Of a DNA stretch of 64,000 nt, positions 36,854 through 46,661 are shown piece after piece. The notes under the pieces were generated by a model that worked only from the letters and a program-made list of their open reading frames with translations, had not been told where the DNA came from and made no database searches. Source of the stretch: Campylobacter sp. RM16187. Its GTDB lineage: Bacteria > Campylobacterota > Campylobacteria > Campylobacterales > Campylobacteraceae. Both the position numbers and the translations under genes were made by a program. Location: NCBI RefSeq assembly GCF_025319965.1, contig NZ_CP012549.1, positions 1,240,001-1,304,000 of the forward strand, given 5' to 3'. Each line of letters starts with the position of its first letter. The first letter of the stretch is position 1.

Positions 36854-39319
36854 CTAACCTTTTACAACCAAATTTACAAGCTTTCCTTGCACGTAAATTT
36901 CTTTTACAAGCTCCTTGCCTTCAATCCATTTAGCGACATTTTCTTTGGCTGCTTTCAAAATTTCAGCCTCATTAGCATCGCTTGGCACTTCAACCTCGCC
37001 CCTTCTTTTTCCATTTACGGTAATGGCTAAATTTAGGCTATCTTTTTCAAAGACCTCTTCTTTGATATCAATATGCGTGAAATTTGCTCTGCCAAATAAA
37101 TTCTCGCTTAGCTCATTTGCTATATGCGGCACGATCGGCTCAAGCAAATTTAGTATGATAAAAAAGGCTTCAGTGGTTACATCTTCGTTATTTTGCGCAT
37201 TTACCGCGTTTAAAGCCTCCATGCACGCAGCTATTAAGGTGTTAAAAGTAAAGCTTTGCGTATAGACCTCTTGAGATTTTTTAAGCGCCTCATAAACCTT
37301 CGCGCGAGCATATTTTTCATCTTTAGCAAGCTTTGAGTGATCTATATCAGGAATTTTAGAGCATTTTTTAACGCCTATAGCTTTATCATAAAGTCTATTT
37401 AAAAACCTAAACGCACCCTCAACTGCGCTATCGTTCCACTCAAGCTCTTTTTGAGGAGGTGCGGCAAAGAGTATAAACAGCCTTGCGGTATCGGCGCCAT
37501 AGTTTTTGATGATATCATCGGGATCTACGACGTTACCTTTGCTCTTACTCATCTTCTTGCCGTCTTTTAGCACCATTCCTTGTGTTAAAAGCTTTTCAAA
37601 AGGCTCATCATCGCGCAAATAGCCAAGGTCTCTAAGCGCCTTTTGGAAAAATCTCGCATACAAAAGATGCAGTATCGCATGCTCGATTCCGCCGATATAC
37701 TGATCGACATTCATCCAGTAATTCACGCTCTTTTCATCAAAAGCTCGCTCATTCCAAGTCTTGTGATCGCTTGCATATCTTGCAAAATACCAGCTGCTTT
37801 GAAAAAACGTATCCATAGTATCAGTCTCTCTAACTGCGTCACCGCCGCATTTTGAACACTTGGTATGCTTCCAACTTGGATGTTTATCAAGCGGATTTCC
37901 TTCGCCCGTTATCTCAACATCATCAGGCAGAGTAACAGGCAGATTTTTTATATCTTCGCAAACCACGCCGCATTTATCGCAATGAATCATTGGAATAGGC
38001 GCACCCCAATATCTCTGGCGAGAAATTCCCCAGTCGCGAATTTTAAAATTCACAACTCTTTTTCCAATTTTTTCGCTTTCAAATTTCTCTATGATTTTAA
38101 GCTTTGCCTCTTCGTTATTTAGCCCGTCTATAAGCGGCGAATTTATACAAATTCCACTTTCCGTAAATGCTTTTGAGCCGTCAATTTTACCGTCAATAGG
38201 TCTAATCACTTTCTTGATAGGCAGGTTAAATTTGCTAGCGAATTCAAAATCTCTCTCATCATGCGCAGGAACAGCCATAACAGCACCGCTTCCATAGTCA
38301 GCCAAAACGAAATTCGCAACCCAAACAGGCACTTTTTCGCCGCTTAATGGATGGATAACATAAATTCCTAAAAATACGCCGTCTTTTTCTTTGGCTTGAC
38401 GCTCTCTTGGGCTTTGATTTAGCATAGCTTTTACTTTTTGGCTTGTCTCATCACTTAAATTTCCGCTATCAAGCAGCTTTTTAACTATCTTATGCTCAGG
38501 CGCAAGTGCTGTATAACTAACTCCATAAATCGTATCGGGGCGAGTTGTAAAGACTTCAAATCCGTCCGCTTCGCCGCCTAAAAGCGCTTTAGAAGCCTCA
38601 TCAAGACTAAATTTAAACTCAAGACCAAAGCTCTTGCCGATCCAGTTTTCTTGCATTGTGATTACTTGATTTGGCCACTTATCTTTTAACTTTTCAAGAT
38701 CGGCCAAAAGCTCCTCGGCATAATCGGTTATCTTTAGATAATACCCCGGCAACTCGCGCTGAATCACGCTATTTCCACATCTCCAGCAGCAGCCATCCTC
38801 AACCTGCTCGTTTGCAAGAACGGTTTGATCGTGCTCGCACCAGTTTACTATGGCATTTTTGCGATACACAAGCCCTTTTTCATACATTTTGATGAAAAAT
38901 TCCTGCTCAAATTTCGTATAAAGCGGATCGGATGTCGCAAATTCTCTATTTTTAGAAAATGAAAAGCCAAGAGATAATAGCTCAGCTCTCATATAATCGA
39001 TATTTTCATAAGTCCATTTTTTAGGATGAATTTTATGCTGTATAGCCGCATTTTCAGCAGGCATACCAAAACTATCAAAGCCGATAGGATGAAGCACGTT
39101 ATAGCCTTGTTTACGGTAATATCTTGCCAGCACGTCGCCGATAGAGTAGTTTCTAACGTGACCCATGTGGATACGTCCGCTTGGGTATGGAAACATACTT
39201 AAGATATATTTTTTAGGCAGGTTATAATCATTTTTTGGTTCAAATTCTTCGTTTTTCAACCAAATCTCTTGCCATTTTTTCTCAATTTTTAAGGCGTCAT
39301 ACTTCAAATTTTCAGCCAT
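36854..39319 (-). CDS. leuS: Leucine--tRNA ligase
   Basis: Class I aminoacyl-tRNA synthetase charging tRNA-Leu. A 821-aa protein with the HIGH-type motif [13 protein letters not shown] (near 44-56), zinc-like Cys motifs (CEHD, CWRC), the CP1 editing domain ([19 protein letters not shown]), and KMSKS in [10 protein letters not shown]. The C-terminal tRNA-binding region ends VNLVVKG. It lies 8 bases after the DUF6394 gene. Confidence 0.97.
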   Translation of the reverse strand: MAENLKYDALKIEKKWQEIWLKNEEFEPKNDYNLPKKYILSMFPYPSGRIHMGHVRNYSIGDVLARYYRKQGYNVLHPIGFDSFGMPAENAAIQHKIHPKKWTYENIDYMRAELLSLGFSFSKNREFATSDPLYTKFEQEFFIKMYEKGLVYRKNAIVNWCEHDQTVLANEQVEDGCCWRCGNSVIQRELPGYYLKITDYAEELLADLEKLKDKWPNQVITMQENWIGKSFGLEFKFSLDEASKALLGGEADGFEVFTTRPDTIYGVSYTALAPEHKIVKKLLDSGNLSDETSQKVKAMLNQSPRERQAKEKDGVFLGIYVIHPLSGEKVPVWVANFVLADYGSGAVMAVPAHDERDFEFASKFNLPIKKVIRPIDGKIDGSKAFTESGICINSPLIDGLNNEEAKLKIIEKFESEKIGKRVVNFKIRDWGISRQRYWGAPIPMIHCDKCGVVCEDIKNLPVTLPDDVEITGEGNPLDKHPSWKHTKCSKCGGDAVRETDTMDTFFQSSWYFARYASDHKTWNERAFDEKSVNYWMNVDQYIGGIEHAILHLLYARFFQKALRDLGYLRDDEPFEKLLTQGMVLKDGKKMSKSKGNVVDPDDIIKNYGADTARLFILFAAPPQKELEWNDSAVEGAFRFLNRLYDKAIGVKKCSKIPDIDHSKLAKDEKYARAKVYEALKKSQEVYTQSFTFNTLIAACMEALNAVNAQNNEDVTTEAFFIILNLLEPIVPHIANELSENLFGRANFTHIDIKEEVFEKDSLNLAITVNGKRRGEVEVPSDANEAEILKAAKENVAKWIEGKELVKEIYVQGKLVNLVVKG

Positions 39320-39327
39320 TTTATCTC

Positions 39328-39666
39328 CTAAAATTCTTCTTGGGTCTTACTTGCTTCAACCAAAACAAGCGAAAGTGAAAAAAAGTTTGCTATAGCAGCG
39401 CCGATTGCAAGCGAATAAACAACGGTCATATTTCCCGTGGTTTGAAGCACTACAAACGCAGGTATAAGGTGCAAATCCGCTACAAGAGAGCTGGCAAAAA
39501 GCTCGGCTGATAAGACATTTTTAACACCGATTTTAAGCAGTGTAGAGACTAAATTTATACTAGCTGCCACAAACAGCGCTATCTCATTTTTATCATACAA
39601 AAAACCCGCCGTAGTCGTTAGACTCATCAACGCAAAAAAGATATAAACAACCTTACCCCAGTTCAT
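39328..39666 (-). CDS. DUF6394 family membrane protein
   Basis: A 112-aa inner-membrane protein with four hydrophobic helices (~6-24, ~27-50, ~58-76, ~80-103) and a short polar tail ending TQEEF. It matches the Campylobacterota-type DUF6394 pattern ([22 protein letters not shown]). Function is unknown. A constant position between secF and leuS suggests co-transcription with the Sec and LeuS genes but not a direct export role. Confidence 0.78.
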   Translation of the reverse strand: MNWGKVVYIFFALMSLTTTAGFLYDKNEIALFVAASINLVSTLLKIGVKNVLSAELFASSLVADLHLIPAFVVLQTTGNMTVVYSLAIGAAIANFFSLSLVLVEASKTQEEF

Positions 39667-39675
39667 AAATCCTCC

Positions 39676-40647
39676 TTACACCACGCCTTTTTCAAACATA
39701 GCTCTATGTCTTTCGCGCTCTTTTTTCGCTTTCATCTTTTCAGCCTCTTTTGCTCTATATTTCTCCACGCTAAATTTAAACCAAAGAAGCATCGGAGAAG
39801 CTATGTAGATAGAGCTTAGAGTTCCTCCGACTATGCCTACCAAAAGCACTAAAGAAAAGCCGTGTATCATATCTCCACCATATAAAAATAGTGTTAAAAC
39901 AACCATTAAAGTAGTTACAGATGTAAGAATAGTTCTTGAAAGAGTCGCGGAGACAGATTCGTTTATAATCATATCAAGAGCCGAATTCTTACTTGTGTTT
40001 ATGCTCTCTCTAATCCTATCAAAGATAATAATCTTATCATTTAAAGAATAGCCTATGATCGTTAAAACCGCAGCCAAAATATCCAAATTTACATCAATCC
40101 TAAATAAGCATATAGCACCTAAGGCTATCACTACATCATACGCTTCGGCAAATATAGCAGCCATCGCAAATCTCCACTCGAACCTAAAGGCAACATAAAG
40201 CAAGATACCCAAAAGAGACATGGCTATAGCCATCATTCCTTTTTGTCTAAGCTCGCTTCCTACCTTTGGTCCCACGACATCCACACGGCGAACTTCAAAG
40301 CTGCCAGTATCTTTGAGTAATTGAGATACGCTAGAGCCGATATCACTACCCAAATTTGAGCTTGAGCCCGAAAAACGTATAGTAATCTCCTCTTCTGAGC
40401 CAAATTCGGTCACAGAGGCGTTTTTTAAAGTCTCATCTTTATACAAAGCCTCTCTAATCTTATCAAGAGGTGCTTTTTTATCATACTTTATCTGGATCAG
40501 CGTTCCACCAGAAAAATCAATACCGTAATTTAGCCCTTTGGTAAAAAGCAGAAAGATTGAGCCAAAAAATAAAATAGCAGCTACGGCAAGGGCGATATGA
40601 CGCTTACCCATAAAATCATAAACATGTGCTTTTGAAAAAATTTGCAT
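39676..40647 (-). CDS. secF: Protein translocase subunit SecF
   Basis: Partner of SecD in the proton-driven complex that pulls preproteins through SecYEG. Start ATG 40647 follows GAGAGGGTAATA; an upstream in-frame start at 40674 would lie within secD. 323 aa: TM1 (~20-38), periplasmic P4 domain with GIDFSGGTLIQIKYD, then five helices in the C-terminal half (IGYSLNDKIIIFDRIRE). It lies two bases after the secD stop. Confidence 0.96.
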   Translation of the reverse strand: MQIFSKAHVYDFMGKRHIALAVAAILFFGSIFLLFTKGLNYGIDFSGGTLIQIKYDKKAPLDKIREALYKDETLKNASVTEFGSEEEITIRFSGSSSNLGSDIGSSVSQLLKDTGSFEVRRVDVVGPKVGSELRQKGMMAIAMSLLGILLYVAFRFEWRFAMAAIFAEAYDVVIALGAICLFRIDVNLDILAAVLTIIGYSLNDKIIIFDRIRESINTSKNSALDMIINESVSATLSRTILTSVTTLMVVLTLFLYGGDMIHGFSLVLLVGIVGGTLSSIYIASPMLLWFKFSVEKYRAKEAEKMKAKKERERHRAMFEKGVV

Positions 40648-40649
40648 TA

Positions 40650-42230
40650 TTACCCTCTCTTGTATCCAAACCAAATTTTGGTATTTCCGCTCTTCTCTAT
40701 CTTGTCCATTATAGTATCAAACATGCCTCGAGTACCTAAAATAGCAGTTAGCATAGAAGCCGCTATACCTATGCTCATGGTTACGGCAAAACCCTTTACA
40801 GGACCCGTGCCGTATGCATACAAAACAACAGAGGTTATAATCGAAGTTAAATTCGCATCCACAATAGCACTCATGGCATTTTCATAGCCCTTTCTCACAC
40901 TTAAGGCTATACCCTGCCCATCTCTTAAAAACTCCCTTATACGCTCATTTATAATTACATTCGCATCGACAGCCATGCCTACCGTAAGCACTATACCAGC
41001 CATTCCAGGCAGGGTCAAGGTAGCTCCAAACATAGCCATAACCGCAACCAGAATAAGGATGTTCGCAACTAAGGCTAAATTTGCCAAAATTCCTGCAAAC
41101 CCATAATAAGCTATCATAAATAGCACTACAAGAACACCCGCACCTGCGAGAGCCATCATACTTTGATTGATACTATCAGCACCTAGGCTTGGTCCGATAC
41201 TTCTCTTTTCAAGCATCTTTACCGGAGCTAAAAGCGCGCCGCTTCTAAGCGCAATAGCAAGATCATGAGCCTCTTCTACACTAAATCCTCCACTTATCTG
41301 GCCACTTCCACCGCCTATACGCTCATTTATAACAGGTGCCGAATAAACCCTACCGTCAAGCACTATAGCAAGTCTTTTTCCTACATTTGCACCCGTAAAA
41401 TCTCCAAATATCCTAGCTCCTTCGGCATTTAACGTAAAATTTATAATTGGGGCGTTAGTTCGCTGATCAAAAGCCACTCTAGCATCCGTTAGCATTGAGC
41501 CATCAAGCACGGGAATATTTTTTACGGTATATTTCATTTGATCGCTTTTAACATCCGGATAAACGATTACACCATAGCTTTCAGCCTCTGCTGCGCTTAG
41601 AGTGTTTGCCTGCAACTGTCTTTTTTCATCAAGCGCCATCAGCTGCAAATGCGCAGCCTTAGCGATCAGCTCTCTTGCACGTTGCTCGTCAGCCTGAGTT
41701 TTCACGCCCGGAAGCTCGACTAAGATATTTTCTTTACCCTGCCTCGCGACCGTTGGCTCGGCCAAACCAAACTGATCAAGCCTATTTCTAATAGTCTCAA
41801 CGGCTTGATTTATCGCATACTCAATCGTATGAGACTGCTCAGTCTCAGTTAGTCTAATAGTGTATTTGAGTCCTTCTTTTTGGACATTAAGCCCCTCAAT
41901 CTCTTTTAGCATCCCATCTATCTTATTTTGATCATCGTTATCTAAAAGCTCAAAGCTTACATGCTCCTCTTTTATTTTAAAGTTATCTATCAAAATATCT
42001 TCTTTGCCCGCATAGTAATTTATACCAGAGGCCACGGATTTGACTTTAGAGTGTATAGCCTCTTGTGTTTCTACACCAAGAAGCATATATAGACCTCCTT
42101 GAAGGTCGAGTCCTAAATTTATCTTAGATCCACCATCTGTCTGTAAAAACGAAGGAGCTGAAAAGCCTATGCCAAAAATTAGAGCTATTAGAAAGATAAC
42201 GAGTCTATATGTTACCTTGGCACTACGCAT
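40650..42230 (-). CDS. secD: Protein translocase subunit SecD
   Basis: A 526-aa RND-type membrane protein. TM1 (~8-24) is followed by GLDLQGGLYMLLGVE, the large periplasmic domain (~45-340) and five further helices. The conserved ion-relay region GMAVDANVIINERIRE is at ~440. AYGTGPVKGFA closes the last repeat. Its start overlaps yajC by 8 bases, giving the yajC-secD-secF order found across bacteria. Confidence 0.96.
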   Translation of the reverse strand: MRSAKVTYRLVIFLIALIFGIGFSAPSFLQTDGGSKINLGLDLQGGLYMLLGVETQEAIHSKVKSVASGINYYAGKEDILIDNFKIKEEHVSFELLDNDDQNKIDGMLKEIEGLNVQKEGLKYTIRLTETEQSHTIEYAINQAVETIRNRLDQFGLAEPTVARQGKENILVELPGVKTQADEQRARELIAKAAHLQLMALDEKRQLQANTLSAAEAESYGVIVYPDVKSDQMKYTVKNIPVLDGSMLTDARVAFDQRTNAPIINFTLNAEGARIFGDFTGANVGKRLAIVLDGRVYSAPVINERIGGGSGQISGGFSVEEAHDLAIALRSGALLAPVKMLEKRSIGPSLGADSINQSMMALAGAGVLVVLFMIAYYGFAGILANLALVANILILVAVMAMFGATLTLPGMAGIVLTVGMAVDANVIINERIREFLRDGQGIALSVRKGYENAMSAIVDANLTSIITSVVLYAYGTGPVKGFAVTMSIGIAASMLTAILGTRGMFDTIMDKIEKSGNTKIWFGYKRG

Positions 42231-42504
42231 TTACTTTAGTCTCGATTTTTCTAGCGACAAACTCGCGTCCGATACGCACTATTACATCGTCATTAAGTTT
42301 AACTTTGATAAAATCATCTTCCGGTTTGATAACCTCGCAGTAAAGTCCGCCCGAAGTAATAATCTTATCGCCTTTTTGTAGGGCTGCAAGCATCTTTTGA
42401 TGCTCTTTTTGCTGTTTTTGCTGTGGTCTGATAACCAAAAAGTAAAAAATCGCGAAAAGCACGATCAGAGGTAGTAATGAAGCTAAAAAATTGCCTTCTT
42501 GCAT
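42223..42504 (-). CDS. yajC: Preprotein translocase subunit YajC
   Basis: A 93-aa single-span membrane protein of the SecDF-YajC complex. The helix (LIVLFAIFYFLVI) is followed by the family motif RPQQKQQKEHQKML and a small beta domain (GDKIITSGGLYCEV). ATG at 42504 follows AAGGAATACA. It is the first gene of the 15-gene run. Its 5' end overlaps that of the divergent lnt gene by 28 bases. Confidence 0.95.
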   Translation of the reverse strand: MQEGNFLASLLPLIVLFAIFYFLVIRPQQKQQKEHQKMLAALQKGDKIITSGGLYCEVIKPEDDFIKVKLNDDVIVRIGREFVARKIETKVNA

Positions 42505-43787
42505 TGTATTCCTTAGTGAAAAATTTTTTAATCAAATATTTTAGCACTAAAATTATAAGAAAAGCCTTTTTTAGTGCTTTTTTGATATCAAATTTTATAT
42601 TTTTTTCGCTTTTTGACTCCGAAGTGCTAAATTTCATCTCGCCATTTCTTGCCATTTTAGGCTTTTATCTGCTATTTCGGTTTGATCGCCATGAGTTTTT
42701 TACGACAGGATTTTTCGTAGGAATTTTGTGGTTTTATTGGATCAGCTTTAGCCTTGTTTATTACGGATTTGACTATCTTATCCCGCTTGAAATTTTATTT
42801 ATCGGCGCAGTCTATGGGCTTATGTTTTTTATCGCTGGCATTCCTGCTCAAATTTGGCTTAAGGCTGTTTTGCTGATTTTAATTTCAAATTTGCATCCGT
42901 TTAATTTCAACTGGCTAAATTTTGAGACGATATTTATAGTTGGAATTTTTAAACCGAATTTATACGGGCTTATCTTTATATTTGCTGCGATTTTATCGCT
43001 ATTTTACATAAAATCAAAGCTTAAATTTTTAGCTTTTATCACACTTTTACTTTTTGCGGTTCAGTATAACGATACCAAGGCTAAAATTTTGCCTTTTGAA
43101 GTTGCTCTTACAAATACAAAAGTTCCTCAAGCTTTAAAATGGGAAAAGTCGCTTAAAAATGAGTTTATAAACCAAAATTTAAAGATGATAGATGAGGCGA
43201 TAAACGAAGGCAAAAGGGCTATAATCATGCCTGAGAGCGTATTTCCGACATTTATGACACATGAGCGAAATTTAGTAGCCGAGCTTAAAGAAAAATCGCA
43301 AAAGATCGCTATCGTTGCAGGAGCACTTGCCTATGAAAACGAGCAAAGCTACAACTCGACTTTTTTATTTGATAAAGGCGAGATGAAGCGATTTGATAAA
43401 TTTGTGCTAGTACCCTTTGGCGAGGAGATTCCGCTTCCAAATTTTATGAAAAATTTGATAAACGAGCTATTTTTTGATGGTAGCAAGGATTTCAAAACGG
43501 CAAATTCAGTTAGCGACTACGAGATAGAGGGAGTTAAAATTCGAAATGCAATCTGTTATGAAGCTACGCGAGACGAACTGTTTAAAGGCGAATTTGACGT
43601 GATGATAGCTATTACAAACAACGGTTGGTTCGTGCCCTCAACCGAGCCAAATTTACAACGCCTTTTGATTAAATATTACGCCACTAAATACAATAAAACA
43701 ATTTATCACAGCGTAAACGGCTCAAAAAGCGAGATCATAACTCCTAAAGAGAGTTTGATAAGGAAAATTTTAGATAGCAGATCTTAA
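42477..43787 (+). CDS. lnt: Apolipoprotein N-acyltransferase
   Basis: Adds the third acyl chain to lipoproteins at the inner membrane. 436 aa with about six N-terminal helices (~25-200) and a periplasmic nitrilase-type domain. The catalytic triad is visible: Glu in MPESVFP (near 258), Lys in DKFVLVPFGEE (near 306) and Cys in NAICYEA (near 361). The ATG at 42477 has AGAGG five bases upstream but lies inside yajC on the other strand; GTG at 42516 would avoid the overlap but lacks a ribosome-binding site. The gene is shorter than E. coli Lnt (512 aa). Confidence 0.9.
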   Translation: MKLKNCLLALYSLVKNFLIKYFSTKIIRKAFFSAFLISNFIFFSLFDSEVLNFISPFLAILGFYLLFRFDRHEFFTTGFFVGILWFYWISFSLVYYGFDYLIPLEILFIGAVYGLMFFIAGIPAQIWLKAVLLILISNLHPFNFNWLNFETIFIVGIFKPNLYGLIFIFAAILSLFYIKSKLKFLAFITLLLFAVQYNDTKAKILPFEVALTNTKVPQALKWEKSLKNEFINQNLKMIDEAINEGKRAIIMPESVFPTFMTHERNLVAELKEKSQKIAIVAGALAYENEQSYNSTFLFDKGEMKRFDKFVLVPFGEEIPLPNFMKNLINELFFDGSKDFKTANSVSDYEIEGVKIRNAICYEATRDELFKGEFDVMIAITNNGWFVPSTEPNLQRLLIKYYATKYNKTIYHSVNGSKSEIITPKESLIRKILDSRS

Positions 43788-43885
43788 AAAGCATGCTTTA
43801 AATTTATATTCAAGATGGATTGTGTGTAGTTAATATAATTTTTAGTGGGCAAAATAAATAACTTTATTCAAGACATAAAATTTAA

Positions 43886-43935
43886 AAGCCTGCCGACCGA
43901 AAGCACTAATTTGTGTGTGATTATAAGACAGGCTT
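43886..43935. terminator. Possible terminator between convergent lnt and metK
   Basis: A 7-base stem AAGCCTG / CAGGCTT around a 36-base spacer, in the 170-base gap between the lnt and metK stops. On the minus strand it is followed by TTTTAAATTTTA, so it would serve metK. The long loop lowers confidence. Confidence 0.45.
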
Positions 43936-43957
43936 CTTAAATTTATTCTAAAATCCG

Positions 43958-45166
43958 TTATTTATGCGGAATTAAAGCTTTAAATGTATCTATGGCGTCT
44001 AGCTTCTCCCACGGATACTTCGCATTTCCAACCTGCCCTTTTGCTGCAACTTTTGCGTATAAAAACGTATCTTTGCCGGGCTTATCAAGTCCAAATTTTT
44101 GAGTTATCCATTTTGGAGTTAAAGGGAAATTTTGCATAACGAAATTTGATAAAATATCATCATTCAATCCGCTTATCTGAGTTCCCATTGTATCTACGCT
44201 AATAGATGTTGGCTTAGCAAGTCCGATAGCGTAGCTTAGCTGAACGATACATTTTTTAGCAAGTCCCGCCGCAACGATATTTTTAGCTATCCATCTGGCA
44301 GCATACAGTCCGCTTCGATCAACTTTCGTATAGTCTTTTGAACTCTGTGCGCCGCCACCTATAGGAGCGTATCCGCCAAAGCTATCTACGATAAGCTTTC
44401 TGCCCGTTAGTCCGCTATCGTGAAGTGAGCTGTGATTTACATATCTGCCGGTTGGATTTATATAAATTATTGTCTTATCTTTATCATATAGCTCTTTTGG
44501 AAGACCGGTATCATCTATAAGCTCCTCAATAAGAGCTCTAAGTTCCTCTATCTTCATACTCTCTACGCAAGGAGCTGAGACAACGATAGTGTGTATGCTT
44601 TGCGGTTTGCAGTTTTCAAAGTTATCCTTACTATTATAATCAATTGTAACCTGAGTCTTTATGTCAACACCCAGCTTATCGGGATTTGCTTTAGCAAATT
44701 TATATACTTTATCACAAAGCATTCTTGCATAAGTAATGGCTGCCGGCATATATTCTTTCGCTTCGCAGCTTGCAAAGCCAAACATTATACCTTGATCGCC
44801 TGCGCCTATCTCGCCACTAGCTTGATCTACGCCTTGATTTATATCGCTACTTTGCTGATTTATACAAACCTTAACCTCGATATCATCAGGATGCAAGCAC
44901 TGCTCTTTAGTAAAATTTGACTTGCCATCATATCCGATTTTGGCCAGAGCGCTTTTGACTATACTTTCATAATCTTTAAAACTGAGCTTAACTTTTGAGT
45001 TTATCTCACCACCGATTACTATGTTTTTACCGGCTACAAATACCTCGCTTGCAACCCTACCGTTTGGATCCTGCATTAAAATACTATCTACTATACTATC
45101 AGCGATAATATCTGCGCATTTGTCAGGATGCCCCGGACTTACTACTTCAGATGTAAATAAATACAT
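43958..45166 (-). CDS. metK: S-adenosylmethionine synthase
   Basis: Makes SAM from methionine and ATP. A 402-aa protein with the ATP motif VSPGHPDKCAD (near 9), the flexible loop region QSSDINQGVD, GAGDQGIMFG, and the phosphate motif GGGAQSSKDYTKVDRSGLY. The catalytic His is in GHPDK. No SAM or S-box riboswitch is visible in the 144-base upstream gap. It converges on lnt and is divergent from sstT. Confidence 0.97.
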   Translation of the reverse strand: MYLFTSEVVSPGHPDKCADIIADSIVDSILMQDPNGRVASEVFVAGKNIVIGGEINSKVKLSFKDYESIVKSALAKIGYDGKSNFTKEQCLHPDDIEVKVCINQQSSDINQGVDQASGEIGAGDQGIMFGFASCEAKEYMPAAITYARMLCDKVYKFAKANPDKLGVDIKTQVTIDYNSKDNFENCKPQSIHTIVVSAPCVESMKIEELRALIEELIDDTGLPKELYDKDKTIIYINPTGRYVNHSSLHDSGLTGRKLIVDSFGGYAPIGGGAQSSKDYTKVDRSGLYAARWIAKNIVAAGLAKKCIVQLSYAIGLAKPTSISVDTMGTQISGLNDDILSNFVMQNFPLTPKWITQKFGLDKPGKDTFLYAKVAAKGQVGNAKYPWEKLDAIDTFKALIPHK

Positions 45167-45270
45167 ATCTTTCCTTAAATTTTATATTAAATTGTAAAAT
45201 TGTAGCATTTCATAATAAAATTTATATTAATTTTTTTGTTAAATTTTAAAAAATTTCAGAATCTTTTAGT

Positions 45271-45276
45271 TATACT
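45271..45276 (+). promoter_or_regulatory. Probable -10 of sstT
   Basis: TATACT in TTTTAGTTATACTTAAAT, 35 bases before the sstT ATG and preceded by T-rich sequence. A plausible sigma70 site, supported by hexamer and position only. Confidence 0.4.
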
Positions 45277-45310
45277 TAAATCCAAATTTTAAATTTATAA
45301 AGGTGTAAAA

Positions 45311-46549
45311 ATGAGTGGATTTAGCAATATCGCTAAGCGTTTTGCCGATGGAAATTTGATTGTTCAAATACTAATCGGTATCATTGTCGGTGCTATTTTT
45401 GGCTTTTGGGGGAATGCAAGCGGAAGTGAATTTGCCGACAAAATTCTAAACGGTATTTCGGTTCTTGGAAATTTATTCGTAGGTGCCTTAAAGGCTGTCG
45501 CTCCTATTTTGGTCTTTGTATTGGTTGCTACATCAATTATTACTAAAGAGTTTGGCGAAGCAAAAGGTATGTCAAAGATTGTCACATTGTATCTAATTGG
45601 AACTTTTTTGGCGGCTGTAGTCGCAGTTGCAGCTAGCTTTATGTTTCCGGTTGAACTCGTTTTAAAAGGCGTAGAAACAGCAACTATGAGTGCGCCTCAA
45701 AACGTAATAGACGTATTAAAAGATCTCATTTTTAAAATGGTTCAAAATCCGGTACAAGCCCTAAGTGCAGGTAATTATATAGGTATCATTACTTGGGCTG
45801 TAGGTGGCGGTATAGCCATGAGAGGCTGCTCAAGTGAGACCAAAAAAGTATTTATGGATGTAAGTGATGGTGTGACAAGAATTGTTAGATTCGTAATCCG
45901 CTTAGCTCCATTTGGAATTTTTGGTCTTGTTGCTATTAGTATCCACGAGACAGGATTTGCGGCTCTAGCGGGATATATGAAACTAATTGCGGTTTTAGTT
46001 GGTGCAATGCTATTTGTGGCATTTGTTGTAAACCCTATTATTGTATTTGTGGTAACCAAAAAAAATCCATATCCGCTTATAATGACTTGCGTAAGAGAGA
46101 GCGCCGTAACTGCGTTTTTCACAAGAAGCTCGGCTGCAAACATACCTGTAAATATGGCACTTTGTAAAAAGTTAGGACTTAGAGAGGAGCTTTACTCTAT
46201 ATCCATACCTTTAGGGGCTACTATAAATATGGCAGGAGCTGCGGTAACCATCAGTGTTTTGGCTCTTGCTGCAGTAAATTCTATAGATCATATCACAGTT
46301 AGCTTTGCAGACGCTCTACTTCTTAGCTTTATCTCTGCAATAGGTGCTTGCGGAGCTTCAGGCGTTGCAGGCGGATCGCTTCTTCTCGTGCCTCTTGCTT
46401 GCGCTCTTTTTGGAATAAATAACGACATAGCCATGCAGGTTGTTGCCGTAGGCTTTATAATAGGAGTTATTCAAGACTCGGTAGAAACTGCGGTAAACAG
46501 CTCTTCAGACGTTGTATTTACAGCGATAGCTTCAGAAACAATGAAATAA
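45311..46549 (+). CDS. sstT: Serine/threonine:Na+ symporter
   Basis: A 412-aa inner-membrane transporter of the dicarboxylate/amino acid:cation symporter (DAACS) family that imports serine and threonine with sodium. Eight or more hydrophobic helices are present. The serine-rich reentrant loop [14 protein letters not shown] (near 275) and the transport-motif [11 protein letters not shown] (near 300) match SstT. Campylobacter uses serine as a main carbon source, so the gene may matter for growth. It has its own promoter and terminator. Confidence 0.93.
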   Translation: MSGFSNIAKRFADGNLIVQILIGIIVGAIFGFWGNASGSEFADKILNGISVLGNLFVGALKAVAPILVFVLVATSIITKEFGEAKGMSKIVTLYLIGTFLAAVVAVAASFMFPVELVLKGVETATMSAPQNVIDVLKDLIFKMVQNPVQALSAGNYIGIITWAVGGGIAMRGCSSETKKVFMDVSDGVTRIVRFVIRLAPFGIFGLVAISIHETGFAALAGYMKLIAVLVGAMLFVAFVVNPIIVFVVTKKNPYPLIMTCVRESAVTAFFTRSSAANIPVNMALCKKLGLREELYSISIPLGATINMAGAAVTISVLALAAVNSIDHITVSFADALLLSFISAIGACGASGVAGGSLLLVPLACALFGINNDIAMQVVAVGFIIGVIQDSVETAVNSSSDVVFTAIASETMK

Positions 46550-46554
46550 AACAT

Positions 46555-46587
46555 AAATTTAGTGTCCATTATTTGGACACTAAATTT
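46555..46587 (+). terminator. Intrinsic terminator after sstT
   Basis: A perfect 13-base stem AAATTTAGTGTCC / GGACACTAAATTT with a 7-base loop, starting six bases after the sstT stop. One of the cleanest hairpins in the window. Confidence 0.85.
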
Positions 46588-46661
46588 GATAATCTCTTTC
46601 TAAAAACTTTAAATTTCATTATATTTTGTGTAAAATATCCTAAAAAATTTCAAGGATAAAA

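Noticed and set aside
42365-42655. Minus-strand ORF of 96 codons extending yajC in another frame
   Set aside because: No ribosome-binding site; its product is low-complexity and basic, and it lies over the start of lnt and yajC.
45167-45310. Possible SAM riboswitch upstream of metK
   Set aside because: The gap is A/T-rich with no set of stems or conserved G-rich core as in S-box or SAM-II classes.
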